Shown here piece after piece: positions 1 through 10,327 of a stretch of DNA of 64,000 nt. Each line of letters opens with the position of its first letter. The first letter of the stretch is position 1. A program made the translations under genes and the position numbers. Source of the DNA: Mytilus edulis (Eukaryota > Mollusca > Bivalvia > Mytilida > Mytilidae). The notes beneath the pieces are model-generated. The model had not been told where the DNA came from and searched no databases. It saw only the letters and a list, made by a program, of their open reading frames with translations. The stretch covers positions 30,288,193-30,352,192 of the forward strand of contig NC_092354.1 of the NCBI RefSeq assembly GCF_963676685.1, given 5' to 3'.

Positions 1-285
1 TCTGAAAATTCAAGGGAATATAGATCTTGACCCCATATCAAATTTATACTAGTTGCTTTAGATTCAGAGTTATATATAAGCCAAAAACTGCATTTCAACC
101 CTATGATTTATTTATAGCAATGGCAGCCATGTTTGTTTTACAAAACAGAAAATAAAACACAAACCTTGTACTAAAAAGGACTTAGTTTGTTGTTCATTGT
201 TTCATAGCAGGGTTTTTGAAAGTTAAACTCAAATAATAGACAAATTACATGTGAACAAAGTCAGATCTAGCGAGCCTCTTGTTTA
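1..285. repeat. Fragment of the gaggctct/aggtgagc repeat family
   Basis: The sequence matches the 10.86-11.01 kb part of the foldback element, with shared text such as 'ataagccaaaaactgcattt' and 'ccatgtttgtt'. It ends near 267-285 with gagcctcttgttta, the same terminus seen at 12.63 kb. It is a non-coding dispersed repeat, cut by the window start. Confidence 0.7.
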
Positions 286-309
286 TCATATGAATGAAGT
301 CCTTTTTGA

Positions 310-520
310 GCTCACCTGGCATAGCCATGTGAGCTTATGCCATCACTTGGCGTCCGTCGTCGTGAACTATTTCAAGAATCTTCTCCTGAAACTACTAGGC
401 CAAATACTTCCAAACTTTAACTGAATGTTCCTTAGGGTATCTAGTTTATAAATTGTATCCGAAGTTTTGATCTATCAACAAACATGGTCGCCATTGCTAA
501 CCAGATGCTCCGCAGGGCGT
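310..520. repeat. Second fragment of the gaggctct/aggtgagc family
   Basis: It begins with the gctcacctgg end and contains 'atcacttggcgtccgtcgtc', as in the loop of the 10.3-12.6 kb foldback (about 11.47 kb). The rest matches 11.85-11.99 kb. It probably joins to a different repeat at about 521. Confidence 0.65.
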
Positions 521-665
521 AGCTTTATACGACCGCAAAGGTTGAACTCTGAACCGTTGGGGCCAGTATGGACACAACATTCAAGCTGGATTCAGCTCTA
601 AATTTGGATTGTGATTAAATAGTTGACACAGCATAGGTTTCTGACACAGAATGAATGTGTTCTAA
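521..665. repeat. Dispersed repeat fragment
   Basis: The segment from 'gcgtagctttatacgaccgc' onward shares its second half with 53.06-53.15 kb ('gtgattaaatagttgacaca'). No coding signal is visible. Confidence 0.55.
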
Positions 666-1017
666 TGAACTTAAAATTTTTGTTTTCTCTTAGAGCAATT
701 CACTATGCTGTTGAATATTAATCCTCTCAAAAAAATGTTTGAAGAAATTTTCTTTTTATTGATGAAATTTCAAATGAGAAAAATTGAACCCAATTTTTTT
801 AATCACATCCCCCTTTCCCTTATTCCAAAACTAATCTCAATTAAAATTTCTAATGGAGTTTGCAACAATAACTACTCATTTAAATACATCATAAAATATT
901 AAGATGTAAAAAAAACTGCTTGTTATCACTGAATGGTAAAGATTATTTTAATTTATCAGTTGGTGGTAAAAAGTGAATATACATTGTATATTGTATATAA
1001 CAAAGATTTAAGTTAAT

Positions 1018-1225
1018 TCTGGACAAAGAAAGATAACTCCAATTAAAAAAAAATCTTGCTATTGCACAATATTGTGCAATAAGATATTTCTTGCTTACTA
1101 TTCTGGACAAAGAAAAATAACTCTAATTAAAAAAAAATTGCTATTTCACAATATTGTGCAATTAGATATTTCTTGCCATTGCGCAATACTGTGCAATTGA
1201 AAAGACTTGCTATTGCACAATACTT
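1018..1225. repeat. Short tandem repeat with TTGCACAATATTGTGCAA palindromes
   Basis: Two diverged units of 'ctggacaaagaaagataact' are followed by self-complementary motifs around attgcacaatattgtgcaat. One variant, attgcgcaat near 1178, fits the C/EBP consensus RTTGCGYAAY. Regulatory use is inference only. Confidence 0.6.
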
Positions 1226-1229
1226 AATA

Positions 1230-1640
1230 TAATAATTTTAGATCCTGATTTGGACCAACTTGAAAACTGGGCCAATAATCAAAAATCTAAGTACATGTTT
1301 GGATTCAGCATATCAAAGAACCCCAAGATTTCAATTTTTGTTAAAATCAAACTAAGTTTAATTTTGGACCCTTTGGAATTTAATGTAGATCAATTTGAAA
1401 ACAGGACCAAAAATGAAGAATCTACATACACAGTTAGATTTGGCATATCAAAGAACTCATTTATTCATTTTTTGTCAAAATCAAACTAAGTTTAATTTTG
1501 GACCCTTTGGACATTAATGTTGACCAATTTGAAAACGGGACCAAAAGTTAAGAATTTACATACACAGTTAGATTCGGCATATCAAAGAACCCCAATTATT
1601 CAATTTTGATGAAATCAAACAAAGTTTAATTTTGGACCCT
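1230..1640. repeat. Tandem repeat, about 135-bp unit, three copies
   Basis: Three copies of a unit ending 'agtttaattttggaccc' end near 1372, 1505 and 1639. Each contains 'gaaaac(t/a/g)gg(g/a)cc' and 'ggcatatcaaagaac'. The open frame across 1250-1489 is just the repeat read through and is not a gene. Confidence 0.75.
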
Positions 1641-2385
1641 TTGAGCTCCTTATTTTGTTGGGACCAAAGCTCCCAAAATCAATACAAACCTTCCTTTTAT
1701 GGTGACCCCAAGGGTGACTGGGGTATAGAAATATGGTCACTTGGTCTTCTCCCGACCGGTAGTAAAACGCTTGCCGAAGTGGGGCGTCCGTTTGGCTGTG
1801 CGGGATGTATCAAGTTCGCAGTCACGTCCGTCAGAAGGGGACGTTAAATCCGATGCCTCGTGTAAAGAGAGTGCCACGCTCTTTGCACGTTAAGAACCCT
1901 TGCAACAACTCTTTGAGGGGTCCGTAGGTGGCCTGTTGCAAGGCAAAATTTCTGTCCCTATCCAATATACCCTCATTTTCCAGTGGCAGTCCAAATTTCC
2001 CCGACCATCATCCTAGATGGCCTCTATTACAACAACCTACCTATTGTATTTATTGTGAACTTGTTCTCGTCCTGAATATGCATGAAATATTTGCCACTGG
2101 ACGTTAAGCAACCAACAATCAATCAATCAATCCTTTTATGGTCATAAACCTTGTGTTTAAATTTCATAGATTTCTATTTACTTATACTAACGTTATGGTG
2201 CGAAAACCAAGAAAAATGCTTATTTGGGTCCCTTTTTGGCCCCTAATTCCTAACCTGTTGGGACCTAAACTCCCAAAATCAATACCAACCTTCCTTTTGT
2301 GGTCATAAACATTGTGTTTAAATTTAATTGATTTCTATTTACTTTAACTGAAGTTATTGTGCGAAAACCACTTTTTAGTTATAAT
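1640..2385. repeat. Tandem array of 'ccaaccttccttttgtggtc' units, split by a SINE-like insertion
   Basis: The two units share 'actcccaaaatcaatac', 'ccttccttttatggtcataa' and 'gcgaaaacca'. The first is interrupted at 1704-2131 by a SINE-like copy; the second (about 2260-2370) is intact and serves as the empty site. A related array lies at 63.0-63.6 kb. Confidence 0.75.
1704..2131 (+). mobile_element. SINE-like retroposon, full copy with target-site duplication
   Basis: The element starts at 'gaccccaagggtgactgg' and ends in a (caat)n tail. It is flanked by an 11-bp direct repeat, ccttttatggt, at 1693-1703 and 2132-2142. The inserted repeat unit has an uninterrupted relative at about 2280. The short open frame starting before the element (1632-1847) is repeat sequence. 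It probably moves by LINE machinery in trans; no clear pol III A or B box was seen, so 'SINE' rests on size, tail and duplication. Other copies lie at 16.4, 36.7, 38.6, 39.7, 42.6, 46.9 and 47.1 kb. Confidence 0.85.
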
Positions 2386-2394
2386 GACTATGTA

Positions 2395-3010
2395 AAGTTG
2401 ATCTTGTGTTTATTTTATCTTTTATTTTTTAATCAAATCCTAGATTATGAAAGTATCGCTCTTTGAAGTGGACGAGACCAACATTTAGACGCTTAGCGCC
2501 AACCCCAATAGATTTGGGGAATGTTGGCTTGTTGATTCAAGACCAACTAGTTCCCATTTCAGGCTCATTGGTTAAAGTACATGTAAGTATCGTAATAAAT
2601 TTGATATATCTGTAGTTTATAAACCACCAATAAATGAATCGTTTTATTCTTTTATTTTTAATGTGCACTAACTAATATTTTATCTTAATACATGATATTT
2701 TAATAAGTATTTAATGACTTTGACGTTTCAGTAACTGCAATTACTCATTAGATCTGTTCGAAGTGGGTAAAGTTAATACCCAACCATATTCGTTCATTTT
2801 TTGAGGGGTTTAGTTTTCTTTGTATCGATCTGATGAATTAAACATTTTTCGATTTTTTCTATAGCACTTTTGTTGTCCTGTTTATCACTGTATCGGTCGT
2901 AGGAGCATTTGGGAGGTTGAGCGTCCGCAAACATGTTAAACCCAACCATATTCATTAGTCAGAAGTATGTACGTCGATGGTTGTCGTTGGTTTCTCGTTG
3001 TTGGAGGTCA
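2395..3010. repeat. Dispersed repeat of about 600 bp, copy 1
   Basis: It aligns along its length with 35.40-35.91 kb. Shared blocks include 'aaatttgatatatctgt', 'ccatattcgttcatttttt', 'tttgtatcgatctgatg' and 'cgatggttgtcgttggtt'. No open frame is conserved between the copies, so it is probably a non-autonomous element. Confidence 0.75.
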
Positions 3011-3014
3011 TATA

Positions 3015-3175
3015 AAATTCAGAAAGGAAATGGGGTATGTGTCAAAGCAACAGCAACCCGACCATAAAGCAAAAAACAGCCGGAGTCCAACAAATGGTCT
3101 TCAATGTAGCGAATAACTCCCGCACCCTTAGGCGTTCTTCAGCTACCCCCTTAAAAATATGTATACTAGTATACG
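3015..3175. repeat. Dispersed repeat 'aaatggggtatgtgtcaaag'
   Basis: It matches 21.83-21.98 kb and, inverted, 33.19-33.30 kb. Blocks include 'caacaacccgacc'-like text, 'tcttcaatgtagcga' and 'cccgcaccc'. Confidence 0.7.
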
Positions 3176-3436
3176 TTTTGTAAAATCGCATTAAACGCTA
3201 GAATGGTACAAGTTACGCAACAAAAAATCAAACTTGACTTGTGAATTGTGGTTATAAGCATTGCGTATCAGTTTCATACAATTTGGTTCAGGCAAAGTAA
3301 GAGAACAGAAACGAATTTTGGGATATATACGGAGGTACTTATAAGTAAGAGAAGAATGTACATACTTACAGAAGAACAAGGATAAAAGTCAATACGGTGG
3401 GAGCATAACAACAGCAGTATGACCATATGAATAAAA

Positions 3437-3941
3437 GGTTTAGAATAAGAAGAATAAGAATACTTTATTAATCCAATTATGGACCCTTGCGGGTTTTAAA
3501 TTTCATACAATGATTACAATGATTTGTTATAACAATGAAATAATAAAATGAAATACATGATAATAGAACTCTGAACAGTTATTGCATGCACATGGAATAG
3601 AAAGTAATATGGGAGACAATCAATCAATTTCTGTAAGGATTATTCCCCTTTAAACAGATATGGTGTTTTGAGTTGCATACAAATGATATGCAGCCCCAAC
3701 TGATTAGATATAAGGGTATTTTTCTCCCATGTACACACAGCAACCAATTACTAGATATGTATGTATATAATTATATTTTTTGACAATTGCAGGAATATGA
3801 TAAGCACCTTAGAGTTTTACTGCAGTTTGTTTATAAGCATTTACATATTAATAGAAGAAATATGCATACACATAGAGAAATGTGCACTTAAATTAAATTT
3901 TTGAATTTAAAATATATATATATAGATAAACTAAAAGAGAT
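3437..3941 (-). other. 3' untranslated region and tail of the LINE
   Basis: Downstream (minus sense) of the reverse transcriptase stop lies an AT-rich non-coding stretch. It ends near 3437-3465 in a short ttcttattctt-type tail rather than poly-A. Simple-repeat 3' tails are common in some non-LTR retrotransposon lineages. Confidence 0.6.
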
Positions 3942-5657
3942 TTAGCCATTAACAGAATTTGTGGATCTCAATTGAAAACTCTGGATAAGAAAAATGCATA
4001 ACTTTTTCAGTATATGTTGATCTTCAGTGGTCATTAACCATAAAATTTTTGATTTGCAGTCCAAGTTATTGAAATTTTGACAGTGTTCATGAGCTTGTGC
4101 AAACAGTGATTCTCTACATTGATTATACAATGGACAGTTAATTAAAAAATGAAACTCATCTTCAATATCATTATGAGAACAAAAATTACAAGTCCTCTGT
4201 GACCTTTCTATAGGTTTGTTCTTATGGCGCTCTTTTTCTACTCTTAATTGGTGAGCACTTATGCGAAATTTACATAAAATTTTTCTTGATTGAAAACTTT
4301 GAATATCAAGATATTTTTCCATTTGGAAATTACTTTTATGAGAAAAATATGTATCTAGCTTTCCATTAACATTATCTTTATCATTGAACCATGCTTTTAA
4401 AAATAATGTCTTTAACTTTTTCATAATAAGTTGATTAATTGAATAATCAATACAATATGTTTCTTTCAATTCAAGCTTTTGTAAAATAAATTTAACAGAG
4501 GAATACCATGTTATAGTGTTATTTTCATGCATATCTTTGTTACATAAAAACGCTTCTTTCAATAATTTTGAGTTACAATGATGTAATCTATGCAGATAGC
4601 TTATCATAGATATAACAATATTAAAATATATAGGAAATCTACCTAATTCTGATTGTACAGCAACATTTGTACTTTTATCTGAGCCAGATAAACATCTATT
4701 AAGTTTATATGAAGCTTTTAAAGATTTATTAAATAAGTCTTCTTTTGCATAATTAAATAGGCCACTTGACTGGAATATAACTCCAAGGTATTTATATTTG
4801 AAAACAGTTTCAATTAATTCATTTTTAAAATAAAATGGTTCTTTTATGTGGCGTCCACTTTTATTAAAGATTAAGACTTTAGTTTTTTTTTTTAAGTTTA
4901 CATTAAGGCACCAGGTATCACAGTATGATTCCAATGCCTTCAAGCGCTTTTGAAGTCCATCTGCAGAATCAGAAAATACAATGACATCATCTGCATACAT
5001 AAGACAGTCTATGCGACTAGTGCTGAGTTTTACACTATCAGGACAATTTAGTAAACAGTTAGGTAGATCATTTATGAATAGATTAAAAAGGGCAGGGATT
5101 AAAACATCCCCTTGTCTAACCCCAATATAAGAGTTAAAACATGGACCTAGTTTGTTATCAACTTTTACTCTTAAATTATTAAGTGTATACATGTGTTTAA
5201 TTAACTGGTAAAATTTTCCCCCAATGTCTGACTTGAGCATTTTGATAAGAATACCTGGGTGTATCACAGTATCAAAAGCTCTTTTAAAGTCAATAAAACA
5301 AGCATAAAATTTACTTCCCTTACAGTTAGTATATTTATCAATTAAGCATTTGAGGATAAACATGTGATCTGTTGTCCTTGATTTATTTCTGAAGCCAGCT
5401 TGGCAATCAGTCAAAATATTTCTCTCATCCAAATGTTTAGAAAGTCTTGTATTTAACACAACATTAAATAACTTTCCAATACAAGAATTTATAGCTATAC
5501 CTCTGTAATTTTCAGGGTTATTTATATCTCCTGATTTATGTATAGGTATACAGTATCCTTCACACCATAGCTTTGGATATGTACTATGAGCAAATACTAA
5601 ATTAAAAAGTTTATTAATGCAGCCTATAAGGGCTGTTTGTCCAGCTTTATATATACG
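3942..5657 (-). CDS. 5'-truncated non-LTR retrotransposon (LINE) reverse transcriptase
   Basis: The frame is open for 571 codons, from just after an in-frame stop at 5658-5660 down to 3942. The first methionine (5459) is internal: residues upstream in the same frame read CIPIHKSGDINNPENYRGIA, a conserved RT block of LINEs. Further motifs are ACFIDFKRAFDTV (motif A aspartate), GVRQGDVLIPALFNLFINDL and the catalytic LMYADDVIVFS. The C-terminus has a zinc-knuckle-like CNFCSHNDIEDEFHFLINC. No endonuclease domain remains, so this is a typical 5'-truncated insertion. The RT frame itself is unbroken, which suggests a fairly recent copy. The clade (Jockey/CR1-like) is not resolved from sequence alone. 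Confidence 0.9.
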   Translation of the reverse strand, partial: RIYKAGQTALIGCINKLFNLVFAHSTYPKLWCEGYCIPIHKSGDINNPENYRGIAINSCIGKLFNVVLNTRLSKHLDERNILTDCQAGFRNKSRTTDHMFILKCLIDKYTNCKGSKFYACFIDFKRAFDTVIHPGILIKMLKSDIGGKFYQLIKHMYTLNNLRVKVDNKLGPCFNSYIGVRQGDVLIPALFNLFINDLPNCLLNCPDSVKLSTSRIDCLMYADDVIVFSDSADGLQKRLKALESYCDTWCLNVNLKKKTKVLIFNKSGRHIKEPFYFKNELIETVFKYKYLGVIFQSSGLFNYAKEDLFNKSLKASYKLNRCLSGSDKSTNVAVQSELGRFPIYFNIVISMISYLHRLHHCNSKLLKEAFLCNKDMHENNTITWYSSVKFILQKLELKETYCIDYSINQLIMKKLKTLFLKAWFNDKDNVNGKLDTYFSHKSNFQMEKYLDIQSFQSRKILCKFRISAHQLRVEKERHKNKPIERSQRTCNFCSHNDIEDEFHFLINCPLYNQCRESLFAQAHEHCQNFNNLDCKSKILWLMTTEDQHILKKLCIFLIQSFQLRSTNSVNG

Positions 5658-5660
5658 CTA

Positions 5661-6734
5661 GATTCATAATTTTTTTGTTGTAAGCCATTCGTTTGATATA
5701 TTATGGTGATCATTGCCTCTGTGTTTGGATGACAAAGCAATTGAACTTCTATTTAAATAGGGCATGATATGCACATGTTTGTCTGTAATCTATATAAATT
5801 TTGAGGTGAAATGCAGCCATTTAAGCCAAAGGGTACACTTCATCATAATTTCAAGAACCTTAACCATTTCTACAGCACTTGTCCTCATACCCTGGGCTAT
5901 GTTATTTAAGAAGTAGATGCTGACCTGGTTGCTTTTAATATGGATGCTATATGATACGAATTTGCGAAAATACACCAAAGGTGGTATGATGTAAATTATT
6001 GGAAGAAGACTGAAGAAGAATTGACGTTGGTCAATGTTTTTCTGCTGTCAGTTTGATCCACTTGAGCTTGCTGAACGAGTGAAGGCCCTTATATCCACAT
6101 TGGAATGTATTTAAAAAAGTTTTCAAATGATTTTTGGCATCAAAACCTTTGAAGTTTCGATCGATGTTTAGACAAAAACAATGCATTTCAGTCGGTAACA
6201 TATTTACCTGTACTCGTCCATTACTAAGACATTATACATATAAATATTGAGTATTTAATATTCTATCAACGTTTTTTGTTGTAACAAACCATTATCACTT
6301 GTCAATTATCTGACGGCTTGCACCTCATTCCCGATTTTTCGATATTCTTGGGCTTTTACCACACTTACGTACGTACATAGTTAACAGGTAAAAGGAGCGG
6401 AAAATGTCCAATGAAACTGACGTAGATTTCTTGTGATTTTCTCTTCAGCGTATGGCAGATCCGCGAAGTAGTGTTTGAGATACTCATTTTCAAAATGAAG
6501 GTAAATTCATCTGAATCGTCGGCGAACATTCAATTCTTTTTTATTAAAGCTGTAATATTTTCAGTCAAATGAGAAGTTACTCAAAATTTTGAAAGAACCT
6601 TCCAAGAATCAGAATTCGAACACTAAAACTAAATTATCTCGGATCAGAATAAATGGCGATAATGTGTCACTATAAGTTTGAGACCGATGGCTATGGAAAG
6701 TAGCAATAGCAAGCTATAGCAAACTTTCCAAAAA
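5661..6734. other. Intergenic, no supported feature
   Basis: AT-rich sequence upstream of the truncated LINE. The short open frames here have no recognisable motif, splice context or repeats. Confidence 0.5.
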
Positions 6735-6945
6735 TCATACAAGACTAACAAAGGCCACAGGCTCCGGACTTGGGACAGGCGCAAACTTGAGGCGGGGTAA
6801 AACATGGTTATAAGATCTCAGCCCTCCCCTAAATCTCGAGCCAATTTAGAACAGTAAACTCATAACAATACGCACATTAAAATTCAGTTGAAGAGTGGTC
6901 CGATGTCTGAAGATGTAACAAAAAACATTAAAATTTTTATTTCAT
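6735..6945. repeat. Dispersed repeat 'catacaagactaacaaaggc'
   Basis: Shared with 22.04-22.11 kb and 47.48-47.67 kb, with blocks 'ttgggacaggcgcaa', 'acaatacgcacattaaaatt' and 'gaagatgtaac'. Confidence 0.7.
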
Positions 6946-7099
6946 ACATAGGTATCCACCAAAGATGAATAGCATGGACAGACAGAGTAGTAATGATATT
7001 CACCCTCATGTTTTGTCTGCTACATGATACGCAAATATGTTTACGTATATTATGTTGGTATATAACTAGAGAATGGGCACATAGTTTATATTCACATGA

Positions 7100-7175
7100 T
7101 TTTGCCATGTGATTAAGGACTTTCCGATTTTATTCTCCTCTGAGTGCAGTATTTATATGATTTTCCTTTCACTGA
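7100..7175. repeat. Dispersed repeat fragment 'attttgccatgtgatta'
   Basis: It matches 13.72-13.80 kb ('ggactttccg', 'cctctgagt', 'cagtattt'). Confidence 0.55.
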
Positions 7176-7943
7176 AAACTGACTTGTCATTTATAACGGT
7201 AAGCCAGATACTCTTCAGAGTACAATTATCCCAATGAATTAACTTTCATTAGGAGATGAATTTTGCATGGCCATTTAACAGTTGTAAAAGCAGAAACTTA
7301 ACAAGATATTTAAATTCGTGACCACTCAAAATTGTATGTTTTTCAAGATTCCGAATCATAAAACCGGTTCTTTGATTTCGAAAACCTACATAGTGGTTGA
7401 AAATTTCACTTTATACACATAACCTTGAAATAGGAGCATGTTGATTAATTAAATATGTCTGTTAAATTCTATGAAAACCACAGTTGTTATTCGTTTGTTG
7501 TTTTCACATGGTCAGCTTGTTAGTAGTATAGATATGTCAATTGTGAAATATCCTTTGTTTATAGTTGAATGTCTTAATCTCATGTACCCTTGTGTTGATT
7601 CAATGCCAGACATGGTAGTCTAATAGAAAACCCAAAACCTTCGCCTTGTACTCTCATGTAAGGCTATGCGATGCACGATATACATAGGCTTATTGCATAC
7701 AGTGTTAGTAATGATTTCCTTAAACCAAATTTATTGGTTTAAAGAAATGTTTATCTGGACCAATTCAAGAAGGTGTGCTCTTAGTGGCTTCGCACGTGGT
7801 GTTTGGAATTTAAATGTTGTTTTATTGGACTTTGTGTAAACAATAAACGGTAGCTCGACATAGAAGGAGAGAATACCCGGTATTAAACTGTATGGAATTT
7901 CTTCTTCAACCTTGGGTTTATTTTCTCCATTTTTTTCTTTTTA

Positions 7944-8357
7944 TGCCCCACCTACGATAGTGGAGGGGCATTCTGTTTTGTGGTCTGTGCCTCCGTTCGT
8001 CCTGCTCAGGTTAAAGTTTTTATTCAAGGTAGTTTTTGATGAAGTTGAATTTCAATCAACTTGAAACTTACTACACATGTTCCCCATGATATGATCTTTC
8101 TAATTTAATGCCAAATTGTAGTTTTGACCCCAATTTCATGGTCCACTGAACATAGAAAATGATAGTGCGAAGCTCAGGTTAAAGTTTTTGGTCAAGGTAG
8201 TTTTTGATGAAGTTAAAGTTCAATCAACTTGAAACTTAGTATACATGTTCCCAATGATATGATTTTTCTAAATTAATTCCAAATTAAAGTATTGACCCCC
8301 AATTTCACGGTCCACTGAACATGGAAAGTTATAGTGCGAATGGGGCATCCGTGTACT
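7944..8357. repeat. 'tatgccccacctacgatag' element with two internal units
   Basis: It starts at 'tatgccccacctacgatag' and ends at 'gacacattcttgttt'. Inside, a unit of about 165 bp ('aggttaaagtttttggtcaa' to 'cggtccactgaaca') occurs twice. Other copies lie at 26.20-26.52 kb (one unit) and 40.26-40.36 kb (truncated). Confidence 0.8.
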
Positions 8358-8554
8358 ATGGACACATTCTTGTTTCTTCATATTGCAATTAATTTAAATA
8401 TAATATTATACTTTTCACAAATTTTCCCTGTGATATATGTACCTAATGGTCTACATCAATTTTTCATTATCTTGGCTATTTTAATATTATTGCAGTATGA
8501 TAATTTTGTAATTAACAGGCCACATAAATGATCATTAACCTTAAGGATTATGTA

Positions 8555-8815
8555 CCCTTGTGAGGACTCATTGCTAAACATGTGGAAATTTAATAGAAAA
8601 TCCACCTGTAATATTGTAACTTGCATTCATAAATATCCCACAGCCTTTATCCTTCTACTCTCATACAGGCAATTTGATGACTGATAGGTGTAGGATTATT
8701 TCATTAATGTTCAAAAGATATAGGAAGATGTGGTTTTAGTGCCAATAAACAACTCTATCCAAGTAACAGTGTATAAAAGTAACCCATTGAAGGTCAATGT
8801 TGACACTGCTGACAC
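8555..8815. repeat. Composite of dispersed repeat fragments
   Basis: 'tgtggaaatttaatagaaaa' has a diverged relative at 60.48 kb and in part at 7.6 kb. 'agatgtggttttagtgccaa...aactctatccaagtaaca' is typical mussel repeat text. Confidence 0.5.
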
Positions 8816-8991
8816 CACACTAGGGTCTCATTATCTGTGTTATCAGACACTATGTTGACTTGTGTCTTTTGAAAACTAACAAAACTTTGTCAACTTCAGA
8901 TTTATTTCTTATATGAATCTGAGACCTTCCTTTTTTAAAAATTCCAAGGAACTAAAATGTGGATAGTACAACCTTAATATGTAAGACTTAC

Positions 8992-9047
8992 GAGCAAACC
9001 AATTTGGCTCCACAATGTAGGTCAGATCCCCGTTGTTAACGGTACAT
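8992..9047 (-). CDS. Candidate OB-fold (RPA-like) gene, exon 4
   Basis: This 56-nt exon lies between acceptor acaatcag and donor CTC|GTAAGT. Only one frame is open, giving CTVNNGDLTYIVEPNWFA with one spare base at each end. The spare first base joins the two spare bases of exon 3 to make an AGA codon, so the phases match exactly. That match is the main evidence that it belongs to the gene. The exon ends in phase 1, so at least one more exon is needed; none was found with confidence at lower coordinates. Confidence 0.55.
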
Positions 9048-9481
9048 CTGATTGTTCAAACAAAAAGGTTGGGAAGATGTTTCTCATCAAATCTTGGGTT
9101 TCGCTAAACACCCCACGTCCTCTCTATATATAGACAGTCATTCACTGAAAAAAGTAAGACTTCTTGCATGTTGTTTTTTTTTTGTACGTTAGCTCTTGTC
9201 GGTAAGGCATTTATACATTTTTAGGAGATTGTTGGTTAATGTCTCTTCGAGAGATTATTTCATGGATATGTCAATAATCTACATTATTTTTTATATAAAA
9301 GATACAAAAAGGAGACCTCCATTATATTTAAGGTAAATGATAGATTACATGCAATTATCATAGCTTCATTTAGATGTCCAGTACATTGCAAACTATTTAC
9401 TTCCAAGTTCATTTCACCTTTTCTTATTTTCTGTTTCAGTCTTAAAAGACATGAAAGGGTTTGGTTTAATGTATTAATTAC

Positions 9482-9540
9482 CTAATGAAGGATGCACCAA
9501 TTATAAGTCCCTCTATTGTTTCTTCAAACTCTGTGTCATT
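9482..9540 (-). CDS. Candidate OB-fold (RPA-like) gene, exon 3
   Basis: This 59-nt exon is bounded by acceptor taaattgcag and donor ATTAG|GTAATT. It reads NDTEFEETIEGLIIGASFI plus two bases. It starts in phase 0, matching the end of exon 2, and leaves two bases that fit exon 4. The acidic linker followed by a hydrophobic strand (IEGLIIGASF) resembles the start of a second beta-barrel. Confidence 0.6.
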
Positions 9541-10004
9541 CTGCAATTTAATTGAATTTAAATTGGATTAACAAAAAACAATGTTATGTGGTTTATATAA
9601 GTATCAGCGGATAAACTTTTATACAATTGTAAAATTGCAAGATGAATGGAAACTATTTTCTCTGTCTTGATCTTCGAGGTTTTTTTTTTTTTTTTTTTTT
9701 TTAATAGTTACTTTAAAATTAAAAATAGAGATCCAGTATATATTGTGTATAATAATTCTAACTGTTACTGAAAATTAATGTGTTTTAGTATATATATTAA
9801 TAGATTGGATTTTTAAACATGTGGTACAATACAAGTAGTATATTTGACATATTTATCATTTGAAACATCAGTTAATATTTATTTGTTTTTTAATTATATT
9901 TAATTGGTAATAAAGTGAAAGTTATGGTTATTTTAGAAGATAAAACTTTTTAAGTCGTTTTTATATTTCATAGGAATGAAGATCTTGAAAATAATCCAGC
10001 TCAC

Positions 10005-10220
10005 CATAATCTTTGTATCCGACATGGAGTTTAGGAAGATTGACCCTCTAAACTCCATGACCTTCAAATTCTTGACCAAAATCTTGTCCCCAACAGAGAA
10101 ACCATTGGTCATGGAGGCCTTCTTCCTCCCCAACTTTACTTTGATGGAGGGAGGCCTCATAATTGTATTGGTCAGCCGCAACCCCCTGTTGGGGTTTTCT
10201 GCACCCTCTGAAGGTTCCAG
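10005..10220 (-). CDS. Candidate OB-fold (RPA-like) gene, exon 2
   Basis: 216 nt, exactly 72 codons, from an acceptor ending ttagag to donor ATG|GTGAGC. It encodes LEPSEGAENPNRG... followed by MTNGFSVGDKILVKNLKV and MEFRGSIFLNSMSDTKIM. The pattern 'GDKILVKNLKVMEFRGSIFLNSMSDTKI' (split here for length) resembles OB-fold strands of RPA-type single-strand DNA-binding proteins; this is judged by eye. The alternative acceptor two bases upstream puts a stop in frame, which fixes the splice choice. Codon use and splice signals look intact. Likely role: nucleic-acid binding in the nucleus (inference). Confidence 0.65.
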
Positions 10221-10327
10221 CTCTAATGGAATATATTTTACAATAAATAAACAATGTAAGTTTTATATGTGTTTATCTTGTATGATTTATACAATAATTA
10301 ATCTAAAAGAGATTTCAAATATAAACA

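Noticed and set aside
7970..8531. Short frame near 8334-8531
   Set aside because: It starts inside the 'tatgccccacc' repeat and runs into AT-rich flank with no motif.
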